Positions 6,054 through 6,117 of a stretch of 6,117 nucleotides of DNA are shown one piece after another; position 1 is the stretch's first letter, and each line of letters starts with the position of its first letter. Position numbers and translations under genes: made by a program. The notes beneath the pieces were generated by a model, which saw nothing but the letters and a program-made list of their open reading frames with translations, made no database searches and had not been told where the DNA came from. This DNA comes from CAZLWA01 sp964563165 (GTDB taxonomy: Bacteria > CLD3 > SB21), in NCBI GenBank assembly GCA_964563165.1, contig CAZLWA010000064.1, positions 1-6,117 on the forward strand. Reading direction: 5' to 3'.

Positions 6054-6117
6054 ATGTCCAAAATCAAATCTAATTTCGTCTGTCAAAATTGCGGTTATCA
6101 GTCCGTGAAATCGCTCG
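6054..6117 (+). CDS. radA: DNA repair protein RadA (Sms), N-terminal fragment
   Basis: Only 21 codons are visible before the window ends. The peptide starts MSKIKSNFVCQNCGYQSVKS, which matches the RadA N-terminus: a short basic lead, FVCQ-x-CGY and then a Ser/Lys stretch. C10 and C13 would be the first pair of the four-cysteine zinc finger; the second pair, the RecA-like ATPase and the Lon-like domain lie outside the window. RadA is a cytosolic ATPase that helps RecA-dependent recombination by driving branch migration. The ATG at 6054 fits the usual RadA start, though AAGAATTTAAG before it is at best a poor ribosome site. Confidence 0.88.
   Translation, partial: MSKIKSNFVCQNCGYQSVKSL

Overview
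This window looks like the chromosome of a free-living bacterium of the Bacteroidota/Chlorobi-Ignavibacteria/KSB1-like (FCB) part of the tree. This is inferred from four things: a very large secreted repeat protein ending in cadherin/Ig-like modules, a signal peptide ending in a residue pair typical of these groups (..FAQ), gene starts without a Shine-Dalgarno sequence, and the intergenic repeat CAC-RRAG-type (CACRGAGACACRGAG) common in genomes of this kind. No species can be named from the sequence alone.

Layout. Positions 1-3200, minus strand: the N-terminal 1066 residues of a huge exported protein whose 3' end lies outside the window. It has a signal peptide, four tandem units of about 212 residues (each a double beta-type module with a PPC-like second half), then a 96-residue cadherin/Ig-like module and most of a second one. 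Positions 3201-3520: divergent intergenic region with a candidate promoter for the surface protein and a perfect 6-2-6 palindrome that fits the CRP/FNR-family operator pattern. Positions 3521-4909, plus strand: a complete MATE-family multidrug/cation antiporter. Positions 4910-5210: intergenic element made of two directly repeated CACRGAG-type sequences flanking a GC-rich core that can form two mutually exclusive hairpins. Positions 5211-5879, plus strand: an exported DUF1287 (YijF-like) protein of the NlpC/P60-like cysteine hydrolase kind, starting at GTG. Positions 5880-6053: intergenic region carrying a third, inverted copy of the CACRGAG repeat. Positions 6054-6117, plus strand: the first 21 codons of radA.

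The genes do not form an obvious pathway. The surface protein is transcribed away from the other three. MATE, DUF1287 and radA are on the same strand but are separated by 301 and 174 bases, so they are probably separate units. The most unusual content is the repeat architecture of the surface protein, the structured intergenic element and the CRP-like palindrome. I did not find a defence system, CRISPR array, insertion sequence, tRNA or rRNA.
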